Shown here in pieces: positions 17,063 to 26,148 of a stretch of DNA of 64,000 nucleotides. Under the pieces are notes generated by a model that saw nothing but the letters and a program-made list of their open reading frames with translations, was not told the DNA's origin and searched no databases. This DNA is from VBDM01 sp035499735 (GTDB taxonomy: Bacteria > Pseudomonadota > Gammaproteobacteria > Burkholderiales > SG8-39). The stretch's first letter is position 1, and every line of letters begins with the position of its first letter. Made by a program: the position numbers and the translations under genes. The DNA lies in contig DATJYC010000019.1 in NCBI GenBank assembly GCA_035499735.1, positions 1 to 64,000 of the forward strand. Direction: 5' to 3'.

Positions 17063-17770
17063 CTACACCATCAGGTCGACGAGGCTCTTCATGTCGGGCG
17101 CGACGAGGTCCGGCTGGTGCGGCCCGCCGCCGAAGGGGCGCTTGCGACGGTCGATGAACGCCGTGCGCATGCCCGCGGACTTCGCGCCGACGCAGTCGAA
17201 GGCGTGGTTGGCGACGAACAGCACCTCGTCCATCCTCACGCCCAGGATCTCGGCCGCCTTCGTGTAAGTCGCGACGTGAGGCTTGAACGAGCCCGCGGCC
17301 GCGACCGAGATCAGCGCGTCGAAGGCGATGCCGTGGAAGGGCTTCGCGGCCTCCAGCATGTCCGGGTCGCCGTTCGAGAGCACCGCGATCCTGTAGCGCG
17401 ACTTCAGGCGCGCGAGCGCGTCGGGCACGTCCGGGAAGGGCTTCAGCCGCTCGATCTGCGCCACCAGAGCGCGCACCTCGTCCACCGAGTGCGCGACCCC
17501 GGCGCGCTCCAGCGTGTAGGCGAGCGCGCGGTGGCCGATCTCGCGATACGGCGTGTGCTCGCGGTGCAAGAGCGCGTCGATCATCGAATTCTCGAAATGC
17601 GTGCGCCGCCACCACGTCACCAGCGAATCCGGGTTGCCGCTCCAGCCCTTGCGCCTCAAGAACGGCGTCACCGCCTCCGTCAAGCCCTTCTGCATGTCGA
17701 CCACCGTGCCGTACTGGTCGAACATGCAGACCTTGATCTGCGACTTGAGCGCTTCGCTAGCCTGCGTCAT
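17063..17770 (-). CDS. Haloacid dehalogenase type II-like HAD hydrolase
   Basis: A 235-residue HAD enzyme. Motif I is F-D-Q-Y-G-T-V-V-D near residue 17, the form used by L-2-haloacid dehalogenases (Asp nucleophile, Tyr instead of the phosphatase Asp). Motif II is L-S-N-G-D near 117, motif III the Lys in F-K-P-H-V near 151, and motif IV V-A-N-H-A-F-D near 175. It could hydrolyse 2-haloacids; some family members are phosphatases. ATG 17770 is the first start; a 42-codon frame upstream overlaps it by 14 bases. Confidence 0.82.
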   Translation of the reverse strand: MTQASEALKSQIKVCMFDQYGTVVDMQKGLTEAVTPFLRRKGWSGNPDSLVTWWRRTHFENSMIDALLHREHTPYREIGHRALAYTLERAGVAHSVDEVRALVAQIERLKPFPDVPDALARLKSRYRIAVLSNGDPDMLEAAKPFHGIAFDALISVAAAGSFKPHVATYTKAAEILGVRMDEVLFVANHAFDCVGAKSAGMRTAFIDRRKRPFGGGPHQPDLVAPDMKSLVDLMV

Positions 17771-17885
17771 CGCAATGATTGTGGACCTGCACGATTCCGA
17801 CTACCAAACAAATAACCCCGGGCCAGAACGTCAGCGCGGCCAGCATCCTGAGCGGGTTCTGCCCGCTCGGCGCAGGGGAAGTCAT
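17757..17885 (-). CDS. Possible small membrane protein (42 aa)
   Basis: ATG at 17885 opens a 42-codon frame ending in TAG 17759-17757, overlapping the dehalogenase start. The product M-T-S-P-A-P-S-G-Q-N-P-L-R is followed by one hydrophobic segment (L-A-A-L-T-F-W-P-G-V-I-C-L-V-V-G-I-V) and a polar tail. A single helix with F-W-P-G is typical of short membrane proteins. No strong Shine-Dalgarno is present. It lies in an otherwise empty 159-base gap. Function unknown; it may be spurious. Confidence 0.35.
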   Translation of the reverse strand: MTSPAPSGQNPLRMLAALTFWPGVICLVVGIVQVHNHCDDAG

Positions 17886-17929
17886 CTTCAGGGAGAACTT
17901 CCCGGCAAAACTGGCACTCGTATGCGCTT

Positions 17930-18502
17930 TCACGAGCGTGCCGCCTCGCTAACGAACGAACGTGCCTTGAACGCCAGTATTACGAGGAGAACGCCAAAGA
18001 CGATGGCGTACGTGGCGATCAGCCAAAGCACGGCGAGCGCGCCCACTCCCGGCTGCGCCATGAGGATGACGCCGAACACGACCGAGACCAGCCCGGAGAG
18101 GATAAGCAGCCACTCGCCCTCGATCTCCTTCCGCAGACGGATTGCGGCCACGATCTCGAGAACTCCCGTGGCGACCGCCCAGATTGCGATGTAGAACACG
18201 AGCGCGAGCGCGGTGATACCGGGGACTAAGAAAGTCAGGATCCCGATACCGATGCCTAGCAATCCCTCGAGAAGCAGCAGCGCCCAGTGCTCACGTTCCT
18301 TGCGTTCCGCAATGGCAGTCCAGACGCCAAGGATGCCGTCCGCCATTGAGTAGGCGCCGAAGAGCAACACCAGCGCGGCGAGCGAGATCCCCGGTTGAAA
18401 CCAGACCAAGACACCGAACGCGATCGCGACGAGACCACGCACCAGCAGCACCCACCAGTTACGAAACAGAATGGCGGCCAGTTTCTTCTCGACGAAGTTC
18501 AT
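17930..18502 (-). CDS. HdeD family (DUF308) membrane protein
   Basis: A 190-residue inner-membrane protein with six hydrophobic helices in three internal repeats, each of the form G-x2-A-x2-F-G-V-L-x3-P-G. Examples are R-G-L-V-A-I-A-F-G-V-L-V-W-F-Q-P-G-I and L-V-S-V-V-F-G-V-I-L-M-A-Q-P-G. HdeD in E. coli helps acid resistance, but most homologues are uncharacterised. AAAGGAG lies seven bases before ATG 18502. The gene and the intergenic region after it are visibly less GC-rich than the flanks, a hint of separate origin. Confidence 0.88.
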   Translation of the reverse strand: MNFVEKKLAAILFRNWWVLLVRGLVAIAFGVLVWFQPGISLAALVLLFGAYSMADGILGVWTAIAERKEREHWALLLLEGLLGIGIGILTFLVPGITALALVFYIAIWAVATGVLEIVAAIRLRKEIEGEWLLILSGLVSVVFGVILMAQPGVGALAVLWLIATYAIVFGVLLVILAFKARSFVSEAARS

Positions 18503-18785
18503 GCTTGTACTCCTTTCAGTTGATGGTTCAGAGCCAGCTAACTAGTAATGAACGTCATTCGTCCCATCCTAATTCCATATGCAAACATCCACAGGTACAT
18601 AGCGCCATATGCCGCTATATGTTCGCGTTCGGCCCGGGCTTGGAATTTTCATCGACGACCCTACCGTACAGGCCTAGCGCTCGAACCTACAGCCTTTGAA
18701 CGCCTAAGACCCGGACTCGTGCACGGGCGCGCAACGGACGGGACGGCTTCTTGCCTTATCATACGGCCTCTCTCCGAGACCGCCC
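18503..18785. other. AT-richer intergenic region with several dyads
   Basis: A 283-base stretch without a credible gene between HdeD and the molybdenum hydroxylase operon. It contains CATATG at 18576 and again at 18606, an inverted pair CATAT/ATATG around a 6-base spacer (18606-18621), and AATGA-ACG-TCATT at 18547-18559. It should hold the divergent promoters of both units. I cannot place a -35/-10 pair with confidence. Confidence 0.5.
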
Positions 18786-19658
18786 TTGAAGTCCGCTCCC
18801 TTCGATTACGCCCGCGCCGCCTCGCTCGCCGAGGCCTGCGAGCTGCTCGCGCGGCACGGCGACGCGAAGCTGATCGCCGGCGGTCAGAGCCTGGTGCCGA
18901 TGATGGCGATGCGCCTCGTCCGGCCGGCAATCCTCGTCGACATCAACGAGATCGCCGCACTGAAGTTCGTGAAGCCGGAGAAGGACGCAATCCGCACCGG
19001 CGCGTGCACCCGCCAGTGCGCGGTCGAGCGCGACGACGCGCTCGCGGCGCGCGTGCCGCTCCTTCGCCAGGCGCTCGCCTGGGTCGGGCACACGCAGACG
19101 CGCAACCGCGGCACGGTTGGCGGCAGCCTCGCGCACGCCGACCCCTCCGCCGAGCTGCCGCTCGCGGCGCAGGTTCTCGGCGCGACGATTGTCCTGCGCT
19201 CCGCGAAGGGCTCGCGCACGCTGGACGCCGGGAAATTCTTCGCCGGGCCGATGAGCACCTCGATCCGGCCCGACGAATGCCTCGAGGAAATCCACTGGCC
19301 GGTCTGGAGCGAGAAGCGCACGGGCTCGGCGTTTACCGAGATCGCCATCCGCCACGGCGACTTCGCCATGGTCGCCGCCTGCGCGCAGGTGGCGCTCGAC
19401 TCCCGCGGCCGCTGCACGCGCGCCGCCTTCGGCCTCGGCGGCGCCGCCGGCACGCCGCTCGCCTTCCCGAAGATCGCCTCCCGCCTGGTCGGCACTGCGC
19501 TCGACGACGAGGCGATCGACGACGCGTCCGCCGACGCCGCGAAGGAGACCGATCCCGGCAGCGACCTGCACGCGACCAAGGAATACCGCCGCCACCTCGC
19601 GCGCGTGCTCGCCGCTCGCGCGCTGCGCGAGGCGCGCGAGAGGGCGAAAGAGTCGTGA
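18786..19658 (+). CDS. Molybdenum hydroxylase FAD-binding (medium) subunit
   Basis: A 290-residue CoxM-like flavoprotein subunit that passes electrons from the Fe-S subunit to an acceptor. The FAD motif is A-G-G-Q-S-L-V-P near residues 31-38, and the second is T-x-G-G-S-L-A-H-A-D-P near 110. The only reasonable start is TTG 18786 (L-K-S-A-P-F-D-Y); there is no ATG before conserved sequence and the Shine-Dalgarno is weak. Its stop overlaps the GTG of the Fe-S subunit. First gene of a seven-gene operon. Confidence 0.88.
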   Translation: MKSAPFDYARAASLAEACELLARHGDAKLIAGGQSLVPMMAMRLVRPAILVDINEIAALKFVKPEKDAIRTGACTRQCAVERDDALAARVPLLRQALAWVGHTQTRNRGTVGGSLAHADPSAELPLAAQVLGATIVLRSAKGSRTLDAGKFFAGPMSTSIRPDECLEEIHWPVWSEKRTGSAFTEIAIRHGDFAMVAACAQVALDSRGRCTRAAFGLGGAAGTPLAFPKIASRLVGTALDDEAIDDASADAAKETDPGSDLHATKEYRRHLARVLAARALREARERAKES

Positions 19659-20134
19659 GCGAGAAACTCCATCCCGTGTCCGTCGAGGTGAACGGCGTCC
19701 GCCGCGAGGCGCAGGTGCCCGCGCGGCTGTCGCTCGTGGATTTCCTCCGCGACGAGCTGCGCCTCACCGGAACCCACGTCGGCTGCGAGCACGGCATCTG
19801 CGGCGCCTGCTCGGTCATGCTCGACGGCGAGCCGGTGAGATCCTGCCTCATGTATACAGTGCAGGCGGACGGGCACAAGGTGACCACCGTCGAGGGCCTG
19901 GCGAAGCCGGACGGGACCTTGAGCATCCTCCAGGACAGCTTCTGCGAGACCCACGGACTGCAGTGCGGCTACTGCACCCCCGGCATGCTCATCGCGGCGC
20001 AGGCCCTGCTCGACGCCAACCCCGATCCCACCGAGGACCAAATCCGCGACGCCATCGGCGGGAACCTGTGCCGCTGCACCGGCTACCAGCAGATCGTCGA
20101 GGCGGTGAAGCTCGCGGCGGAGCGCACGAAATGA
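19655..20134 (+). CDS. Molybdenum hydroxylase [2Fe-2S] (small) subunit
   Basis: A 159-residue CoxS-like protein with two [2Fe-2S] centres. The plant-ferredoxin-type cluster is C-E-H-G-I-C-G-A-C plus a later Cys in V-R-S-C-L (about 44-64). The second cluster is C-G-Y-C-T-P-G ... C-R-C-T-G-Y (about 104-143). GTG 19655 overlaps the previous stop (GTGA), and its own stop overlaps the large subunit ATG. All eight cluster cysteines are present, so it should be functional. Confidence 0.92.
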   Translation: MSEKLHPVSVEVNGVRREAQVPARLSLVDFLRDELRLTGTHVGCEHGICGACSVMLDGEPVRSCLMYTVQADGHKVTTVEGLAKPDGTLSILQDSFCETHGLQCGYCTPGMLIAAQALLDANPDPTEDQIRDAIGGNLCRCTGYQQIVEAVKLAAERTK

Positions 20135-22515
20135 GCGAGTTCCGCTACATCGGCAAGAAGCGCCGCGCGAAGGAGGACCCGCGCTTCGTCTCGGGGCGCG
20201 GGCGATATGTCGCCGACGTCGCGCTCCCCGGGATGAAGCACGTGGCGCTCGTCGCCTCGGCGCACGCCTCGGCGCGCATCGCGGCGATCGACGCGAAGGC
20301 GGCGCTCGCGATGCCAGGCGTGCTCGCGGTCGTGACCGGCGAGGAGTTCTGCGCCGGAACCGATTCGCTCGTCACCGGGGTCGACGCGCCCAAGCTCACG
20401 CGCTTCGCGCTCGCACGCGACGTCGTGCGCTACGCGGGTGAATGGGTCGCGGCGGTCGTCGCCGACACGCGCGCGCTCGCCGAGGACGCGGCCGAGCGGG
20501 TCGAGGTCGACTACGAGCCGCTGCCGCACGTGATCGACGCCGAGCGCGCGATGCAGCCGGGCGCGCCGCTCGTGCACCCCGCGCACGGCTCGAACGTGAT
20601 CCTCCACAGGAAATTCGTCTGGGGCCCGGTCGAGGAGGCCTTTGCGAAGGCCGGGCACCGGCTCGCCTTCCGCGCGAGCTGGAGTCGCTCCGCGACGGTG
20701 CCGATCGAGACCTTCGGCGTCGCCGCGCAGTGGAACGCGGGCACGGAGATCCTCGATGTCTGGGCCTCGATACAGATGCCGAAGTACCCCGACCAGGTCG
20801 CCAAGGCACTGCGCCTGCCGGGCAACGCCGTGCGCGTGCACTACGACGTCGACGTCGGCGGCAGCTACGGCGTGAAGCGCGGCCTGAAGCACACCGTGCT
20901 CGTCGGCTATCTCGCGAGGAAGCTGGGCGTCCCGGTGCGCTTCATCGAGGATCGCCTCGAGAACATGCGCGGCGGCGACATGCAGGGTCCGGACCGCTTC
21001 TTCGACATGCAGGTGGCGTTCGACGCAGACGGCACGCTGCGCTCGTGGAAGATCCGCGCGGTCGACGACGTCGGCGCGTACGCGGGCCGGGCGCCCTTCC
21101 AGCTCGGGAAGCCGATCACCGCGATCTGCGGCCCCTACCGCATCCCCGCGGTCGAGTACGACGCGACCTCGGTCCTCACCAACAAGACGCCGCAGGAAGC
21201 GGTGCGCGGGTTCGGGCAGTCGCCGACGAATTTCGCGATGGAGCGGACGCTGGACCGCGTCGCCGCTTATCTGAAGATGGACCGCATCGAGCTGCGCAGG
21301 AAGAACCTCATCCGCAAGGAGCAGTTCCCCTACACGATCCCGAGCGGCTCGACCTACGACTCGGGCGACTACCACGCGGTCCTCGACAAGGCGCTCGCCG
21401 CGATCGATTATCCCGCGCTCGTGCGCGCCCGCGACGAGGCACGCAAGTCCGGAAAGCTCGCCGGCATCGGAATCTCCACCTGCCTCGAGCCCTCGGGCGG
21501 CAACTCGGCGTTCGAGGTGCTGCTCAACCCCAAGAACGAGACCACCACCTGGATGGACTCGTGCCTCGTGCGGGTCGACCTCGCCGGCAGCGTCACCGGC
21601 GTGATGAACACCTCGAGCTCCGGCCAGGGGCACGAGTCGCTGGTCTCGACCGTGATCGGCGAGGTGCTCGAGCGCGATCCGTCCACGGTGCGCGTGGTGC
21701 GCGCCGATTCGCTCCAAGCGCTGCCCTCGAACAGCCCGGTCGGCAGCCGCATGGCGATCATGCTCGGCGGAGCGGCCGCCGGCGCGGCGAGGAAAATCAG
21801 AGAAACCCTCGTCGCCATCGCCGCGCACAATCTCGAATGCGCGCCCGCGGATCTCGAGTACCGCGGCGGAGACGTCGCGCTGAAGGGCGTGCCCGGCAGG
21901 AAGCTCACCTGGGATCAGCTCGTCGAGATCGCGCACCGCAAGTTCCACAGGATGCCCCCGGATGTCGACCCCGGGCTGCAGGCGACGTTTGTCTGGGAAG
22001 TGCCCACCGGCGGCGCGCTCCCGGACGCGCAGGGGCGGGTGCAGATCTATCCCTGCTACTCCTTCGAGGCGCACCTCGTCTACGTCGAGATCGACCCGGA
22101 CACGGGCAAGCCCCGGCTGGGGAAATACGTCTGCGGCCACGATTGCGGCGTCATGATCAACCCGGACATCGTCCACGGCATGACCTTCGGGGGCATCGCC
22201 CACGGCATCGGCGCGGCGCTGTACGAGAAGTTCTCGTATACGGAGGACGGCCAGCTCGCCGCCGGCACCTTCATGGACTACCTGCTGCCGAGCGCGATGG
22301 AGGTCCCGCCGCTCGCGATCGTCGATCACTGCACCCCTTCTCCGCTCACCAGCTTCGGCCAGAAGGGCTCGGGCGAGGCGGGCTACCTCGGCGCGCCGGC
22401 GGCGATCGCGAGCGCCGTCAACGACGCGCTCGCGCCGCTCGGCGCCTCGCTCGACGCGCTGCCGATGTCGCACCTCGCGATCTGGAACGCGATCCACAAC
22501 GGGAAACGGGCATGA
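20131..22515 (+). CDS. Molybdenum hydroxylase molybdopterin-binding (large) subunit
   Basis: A 794-residue xanthine-oxidase-family catalytic subunit. N-terminal R-R-x-E-D-P-R-F-V-S-G-R-G-R-Y is typical of the CoxL-like group. The near-invariant region E-A-V-R-G-F-G-Q-S lies near 350, and the catalytic glutamate is in G-S-G-E-A-G-Y near 745. The form I CO-dehydrogenase active-site loop with its cysteine (A-Y-x-C-S-F-R) is not seen, so it is not a CO dehydrogenase. It should hydroxylate an N-heterocycle, aldehyde or aromatic substrate using water. MCD cofactor-maturation genes are not nearby. Confidence 0.9.
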   Translation: MSEFRYIGKKRRAKEDPRFVSGRGRYVADVALPGMKHVALVASAHASARIAAIDAKAALAMPGVLAVVTGEEFCAGTDSLVTGVDAPKLTRFALARDVVRYAGEWVAAVVADTRALAEDAAERVEVDYEPLPHVIDAERAMQPGAPLVHPAHGSNVILHRKFVWGPVEEAFAKAGHRLAFRASWSRSATVPIETFGVAAQWNAGTEILDVWASIQMPKYPDQVAKALRLPGNAVRVHYDVDVGGSYGVKRGLKHTVLVGYLARKLGVPVRFIEDRLENMRGGDMQGPDRFFDMQVAFDADGTLRSWKIRAVDDVGAYAGRAPFQLGKPITAICGPYRIPAVEYDATSVLTNKTPQEAVRGFGQSPTNFAMERTLDRVAAYLKMDRIELRRKNLIRKEQFPYTIPSGSTYDSGDYHAVLDKALAAIDYPALVRARDEARKSGKLAGIGISTCLEPSGGNSAFEVLLNPKNETTTWMDSCLVRVDLAGSVTGVMNTSSSGQGHESLVSTVIGEVLERDPSTVRVVRADSLQALPSNSPVGSRMAIMLGGAAAGAARKIRETLVAIAAHNLECAPADLEYRGGDVALKGVPGRKLTWDQLVEIAHRKFHRMPPDVDPGLQATFVWEVPTGGALPDAQGRVQIYPCYSFEAHLVYVEIDPDTGKPRLGKYVCGHDCGVMINPDIVHGMTFGGIAHGIGAALYEKFSYTEDGQLAAGTFMDYLLPSAMEVPPLAIVDHCTPSPLTSFGQKGSGEAGYLGAPAAIASAVNDALAPLGASLDALPMSHLAIWNAIHNGKRA

Positions 22516-23522
22516 AAGACCTCGTCATCGACGTCCACGCGCACTTCATCCCGAAGCTCCTCTACGAGCGCTTCGACGCGAAGTCGGCCAATTTCCCGGA
22601 GGTGAAGCTGCTGCGAGACGACAAGGGCGTGCGCATGCAGTTTCCGGGGAGCCAGCCGACGCGGCCGATCGCGGCCAAGCTCTCCGACCTCGCCGACCGC
22701 CGCGCCTGGATGGACCGGAACGGCATCGACCACCAGCTCGTCGGCGGCTGGCTCGACAGCTTCGGCTACGAGCTTCCGGCTGGCGAGGGGCTCGCGTGGA
22801 GCCGCTTCTACAACGACTGCCTCGAGGAAGCTCTCGGCGACGAGACCCGCTTCACGCCTCTCGCCACGGTGCCGCTGCAGCACGGCGGCCTCGCCGCGGA
22901 GGTGCTCGCCGAGGTGCTCGAGCGCGGGTTCGGCGGTGTGATGATCGGAACGCTGCCCAAGGGCAACGCCGGCAACCTCGACGATCCCTCGCTCGACCCG
23001 TTCTGGCAGGCGGCTTCCGACCTGGAGGCCGCGGTGTTCCTGCACCCGATGTTCCTGTGCGGCGAGCCGCGCGTCGCCGACTACGACCTCGTGAACGCGA
23101 TCGGACGCCTCGCCGACACCTCGATCGCGGTGTCGCGGCTGCTGTTCTCGGGACACCTGCTCAATTTCCCGGGGATGAAGCTGGTGGTCTCGCACGGCGG
23201 CGGCGCCCTGCCCTACGCGCTGGGGCGGCTCGCGCGCAATCACAAGATCGCCGGGGGCAAGTACGCCGACCCGCGCAAGGGCTTCGAGGCGATGTTCTTC
23301 GACTCCTGCGTGTTCGACGCCGACTCGCTCGAATACCTCGCGAAAAAGGCCGGCCCCGGGCGCGTCATGCTCGGGTCGGACCAGCCCTTCCCGATCGGCG
23401 ATCCGGAGCCGAAAAAGGCACTCGAGGGCCCGTACTTCAACGAAGCGCTGAAGAAGGGCATACTCGGCGTAACGGCGCAGGGCGTGTTCCGCATCCGGGC
23501 GGACTGCTGGAGCCCGCGCTGA
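22512..23522 (+). CDS. Amidohydrolase-2 family protein (ACMSD-like)
   Basis: A 336-residue TIM-barrel enzyme. The H-x-H metal motif is D-V-H-A-H-F-I-P near residues 8-13. Later are F-L-H-P-M-F near 178, V-V-S-H-G-G-G-A-L-P near 224 and a terminal Asp in G-S-D-Q-P-F near 293. This H-x-H form is that of aminocarboxymuconate-semialdehyde decarboxylase and related hydrolases, unlike the E-x-H enzyme at 9382. Coupled by ATGA to the molybdenum hydroxylase, it probably acts on its hydroxylated product. Confidence 0.85.
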   Translation: MKDLVIDVHAHFIPKLLYERFDAKSANFPEVKLLRDDKGVRMQFPGSQPTRPIAAKLSDLADRRAWMDRNGIDHQLVGGWLDSFGYELPAGEGLAWSRFYNDCLEEALGDETRFTPLATVPLQHGGLAAEVLAEVLERGFGGVMIGTLPKGNAGNLDDPSLDPFWQAASDLEAAVFLHPMFLCGEPRVADYDLVNAIGRLADTSIAVSRLLFSGHLLNFPGMKLVVSHGGGALPYALGRLARNHKIAGGKYADPRKGFEAMFFDSCVFDADSLEYLAKKAGPGRVMLGSDQPFPIGDPEPKKALEGPYFNEALKKGILGVTAQGVFRIRADCWSPR

Positions 23523-23530
23523 AACCAATC

Positions 23531-23540
23531 GAGGAGGAGA
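23531..23540 (+). promoter_or_regulatory. Shine-Dalgarno GAGGAGGAGA for the Bug receptor
   Basis: This purine run ends five bases before GTG 23546 and decides that start over ATG 23558, whose own AAGGAG is only one base away. Confidence 0.7.
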
Positions 23541-23545
23541 CTCGC

Positions 23546-24511
23546 GTGACAAGGAGAATGTTCCTGCGGTGGATCGCGGCGGGGGTGCTGTCGATCACGA
23601 GCGTCGCAACGTTCGCCCAGTATCCGTCCCAGCCCGTCAAGATCATCCTGCCCTACGGCACGGGCGGCGTCGCCGATATCACCGCGCGCGTGCTCGCGCA
23701 GAAGCTCTCCGAGCAGATGGGGCAGCAGGTCATCGTCGACAACCGGCCGAGCGCGGGCCAGATCGTCGCTTCCGAAGCCGTGAAGAAGGCCGAGCCCGAC
23801 GGCTACACGCTCCTGTGGCTGAACGGCGGGCACGCGGTGAGCAAGTCGCTGTTCAATTCTCTGCCGTACGACGCTGAGAAGGACTTCGCCCCGGTGTCGA
23901 CGGTGGCTTTCTTCGGCATGGCGCTGCTCGTCGATTCGAGCTCGCCGTACAGGACGGTGAAGGAGTTCATCGACGCGGCGAAGGCGAACCCCGGCAAGTT
24001 CAATGTCGGCACGACCAGCCTCGGCAGCACGCAGTCGATCGCCGGATTGCTGTTCAAGTCGATGGCCGGCGTGGACTTGCAGGTGGTGCCGTACAAGGCG
24101 ACGCCGATGATCGTCACCTCGGTGAAAGGCGGCGACCTGCAGGCGATGTTCGAGTTCCTCACGCCCACGCTGTCGCACGTCAAGAGCGGCAACCTGCGCG
24201 CGCTCGGCGTGAGCTACAGCCACCGCTTCGAGGGACTGCCCGACATCCCCACGATCGCCGAGACCGTGCCGGGCTACGAGGCGACCTCGTGGAACGCGGC
24301 CGCCGCCCCCGCGAAGACGCCGAAGGCGATCATCGACCGGCTCAACCGCGAGATCAACACGGCAATGGCGGTGCCGGAAGTGAGGCAGCGCCTGATCGGC
24401 CTCGGCGTCGAGCCGCGCGCGGGCACGCCGCAGGAGCTTCATGACCTGCTTGTCTCCGAGACGGCGAAGTGGGCGAAGGTGATCGAGGCAGCGCACATCC
24501 CGAAACAATGA
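23546..24511 (+). CDS. Bug-type tripartite tricarboxylate transporter receptor
   Basis: A 321-residue periplasmic receptor. The leader starts V-T-R-R-M-F-L-R-W-I-A-A-G and ends T-F-A before Q-Y-P-S-Q-P-V-K; the twin arginine resembles a Tat site but lacks a convincing full motif. Family marks are D-N-R-P-S-A-G near residue 68, E-P-D-G-Y-T-L-L, and V-P-Y-K-A-T-P. It is in the middle of the catabolic operon, 23 bases after the amidohydrolase and overlapping ubiD, so it probably binds the operon's substrate. No TctAB partner is in the window. Confidence 0.9.
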   Translation: MTRRMFLRWIAAGVLSITSVATFAQYPSQPVKIILPYGTGGVADITARVLAQKLSEQMGQQVIVDNRPSAGQIVASEAVKKAEPDGYTLLWLNGGHAVSKSLFNSLPYDAEKDFAPVSTVAFFGMALLVDSSSPYRTVKEFIDAAKANPGKFNVGTTSLGSTQSIAGLLFKSMAGVDLQVVPYKATPMIVTSVKGGDLQAMFEFLTPTLSHVKSGNLRALGVSYSHRFEGLPDIPTIAETVPGYEATSWNAAAAPAKTPKAIIDRLNREINTAMAVPEVRQRLIGLGVEPRAGTPQELHDLLVSETAKWAKVIEAAHIPKQ

Positions 24512-26148
24512 ACGCGCCCGAGAAACCGGTCGCCGCGCGCGGCTACCCCGACCTTCACGAGCACCTCGAGGAGCTGAAGAAGCGCGGGCTGCTGCTCGAG
24601 ATCGACCGCGCGATCGACAAGGACTCGGAGCTGCACCCGCTGGTGCGCTGGCAGTTCGTCGGCGGCATGGACGAGGCCGATCGCAAGGCTTTCCTGTTCA
24701 CGAACATCGTCGACGGCCGCGGCAGAAAGTACGGCATCCCGGTGGTCGTCGGCGCGATCGCCGCCAACCGCGCGATCTACTCGGCCGGCATGGGTGCTCC
24801 GCTCTCCGAGATCCAGGGCAAGTGGGATCAAGCCATCGCGCATCCGGTTCCGCCGCGCGAGGTTAAGGACGCCCCGTGCCACGAGGTCGTGCATGAAGGC
24901 AAGGAGCTCCAGGGCGAGGGCAAAGGGCTCGACCGCCTGCCCATCCCGATCTCGACGCCGGGTTTCGACTCCGCGCCCACGCTCACCGCGACCAACGTCA
25001 TCACGCGCGACCCGGAGACCGGCGTGCAGAATATGGGCACCTACCGCGCCGCGCTCAAGGCGAGCGACCGCCTCGTTGTGCGCATGGCGACGCGCGTCGG
25101 CGGCGCCGGCGGCTACCTGCACTACGTGAAATACCAGAAGCTCGGGAAGAAGACGATGCCCTGCGCCATCGTGCTGGGCTGCCCGCCCTACGTCGCCTTC
25201 ATGGGGCCGCAGAAGCTGCCGGTCGGCGTCGACGAGTTCACCGTCGCGGGCGGCCTCGCCGGCTCGCCGATCAACGTCGTCAGGGCGAAGACGGTCGACC
25301 TGCTAGTCCCCGCCGAGAGCGAGATCGTGATCGAGGGCCTGATCGATACCGAGTACTGCGAGCCCGAGGCGCCGTTCGGCGAGTCGCACGGCCACGTCGC
25401 GCTCGAGGAGTACAACATGCCGATGCGCGTCACCGCGATCACGATGCGCAGAAACCCCGTCATCCCCTCCTACATCAGCCAGGTCGCGCCCTCGGAGTCG
25501 AGCGTGATCAAGCGCGTCGCCTACGAGCCGCTGTTCCTCTCTCACCTGCGCGAGGCGCTCGGCATACGCGGCGTGAAGCGCGTGTCGCTGCACGAGCCGC
25601 TCACCGGCCTCCTGCGCGTCACAGTGCTGTGCTGCGAGAGGGGCATGCCCCGCACCGAGGTGTGGCGCGCGCTGCGCGGCGCGGCGTTCTTCAAGAGCGA
25701 CATGGGCAAGATCACGATCGCGGTCAGCGACGACATCGACCCGGACTCGGGCGATGCGCTGCTGTGGTCGATGGCCTACCGCATGAACCCGGTCGAGGAC
25801 GTGCAGGCATTGCCGCACCGCGGCCAGGGCCACGGCCCGAAGCGCGAGCACGGCAACGAGGAGGATTCGACGCTGCTCATCGACGCGACCATGAAGGGCG
25901 ACATGCCGCCGCTCGCGCTGCCGAAGAAGGAGTACATGGAGCGCGCCAAGAGGATCTGGGAGGAGCTGGGCCTGCCTAAGCTCCGCCCGCAGTCGCCCTG
26001 GTTCGGGTATTCGCTCGGCGACTGGCTGCCCGCCTGGGACGAGGCCGCGAAGCGCGCGGTCGAGGGGCGCTGGCTCGAGAACGGCGAGATCAGCGAGAAG
26101 TGGAGGAAGAAAGGCGTGAAGCCCGAGACCAAGTTCCGTCCGGAGTGA
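24508..26148 (+). CDS. UbiD-family prFMN-dependent decarboxylase
   Basis: A 546-residue (de)carboxylase that needs prenylated FMN. Characteristic segments are L-P-I-P-I-S-T-P-G-F-D near residue 150, E-S-E-I-V-I-E-G near 270, and E-A-P-F-G-E-S-H-G near 288, which carry the conserved catalytic glutamates; an arginine lies between. Relatives act on aromatic or heteroaromatic carboxylates, with or without oxygen. No UbiX prenyltransferase gene is in the window, so the cofactor must come from elsewhere. ATGA coupling with the Bug gene and GTGA with the epimerase fix its borders. Confidence 0.9.
   Translation: MNAPEKPVAARGYPDLHEHLEELKKRGLLLEIDRAIDKDSELHPLVRWQFVGGMDEADRKAFLFTNIVDGRGRKYGIPVVVGAIAANRAIYSAGMGAPLSEIQGKWDQAIAHPVPPREVKDAPCHEVVHEGKELQGEGKGLDRLPIPISTPGFDSAPTLTATNVITRDPETGVQNMGTYRAALKASDRLVVRMATRVGGAGGYLHYVKYQKLGKKTMPCAIVLGCPPYVAFMGPQKLPVGVDEFTVAGGLAGSPINVVRAKTVDLLVPAESEIVIEGLIDTEYCEPEAPFGESHGHVALEEYNMPMRVTAITMRRNPVIPSYISQVAPSESSVIKRVAYEPLFLSHLREALGIRGVKRVSLHEPLTGLLRVTVLCCERGMPRTEVWRALRGAAFFKSDMGKITIAVSDDIDPDSGDALLWSMAYRMNPVEDVQALPHRGQGHGPKREHGNEEDSTLLIDATMKGDMPPLALPKKEYMERAKRIWEELGLPKLRPQSPWFGYSLGDWLPAWDEAAKRAVEGRWLENGEISEKWRKKGVKPETKFRPE

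Noticed and set aside
20131..22515. Form I CO dehydrogenase large subunit
   Set aside because: The required active-site Cys loop is not present; called as a general molybdenum hydroxylase.
23546..23640. Tat signal for the second Bug receptor
   Set aside because: A twin arginine is present, but the rest of the Tat motif is not convincing; Bug proteins use Sec.
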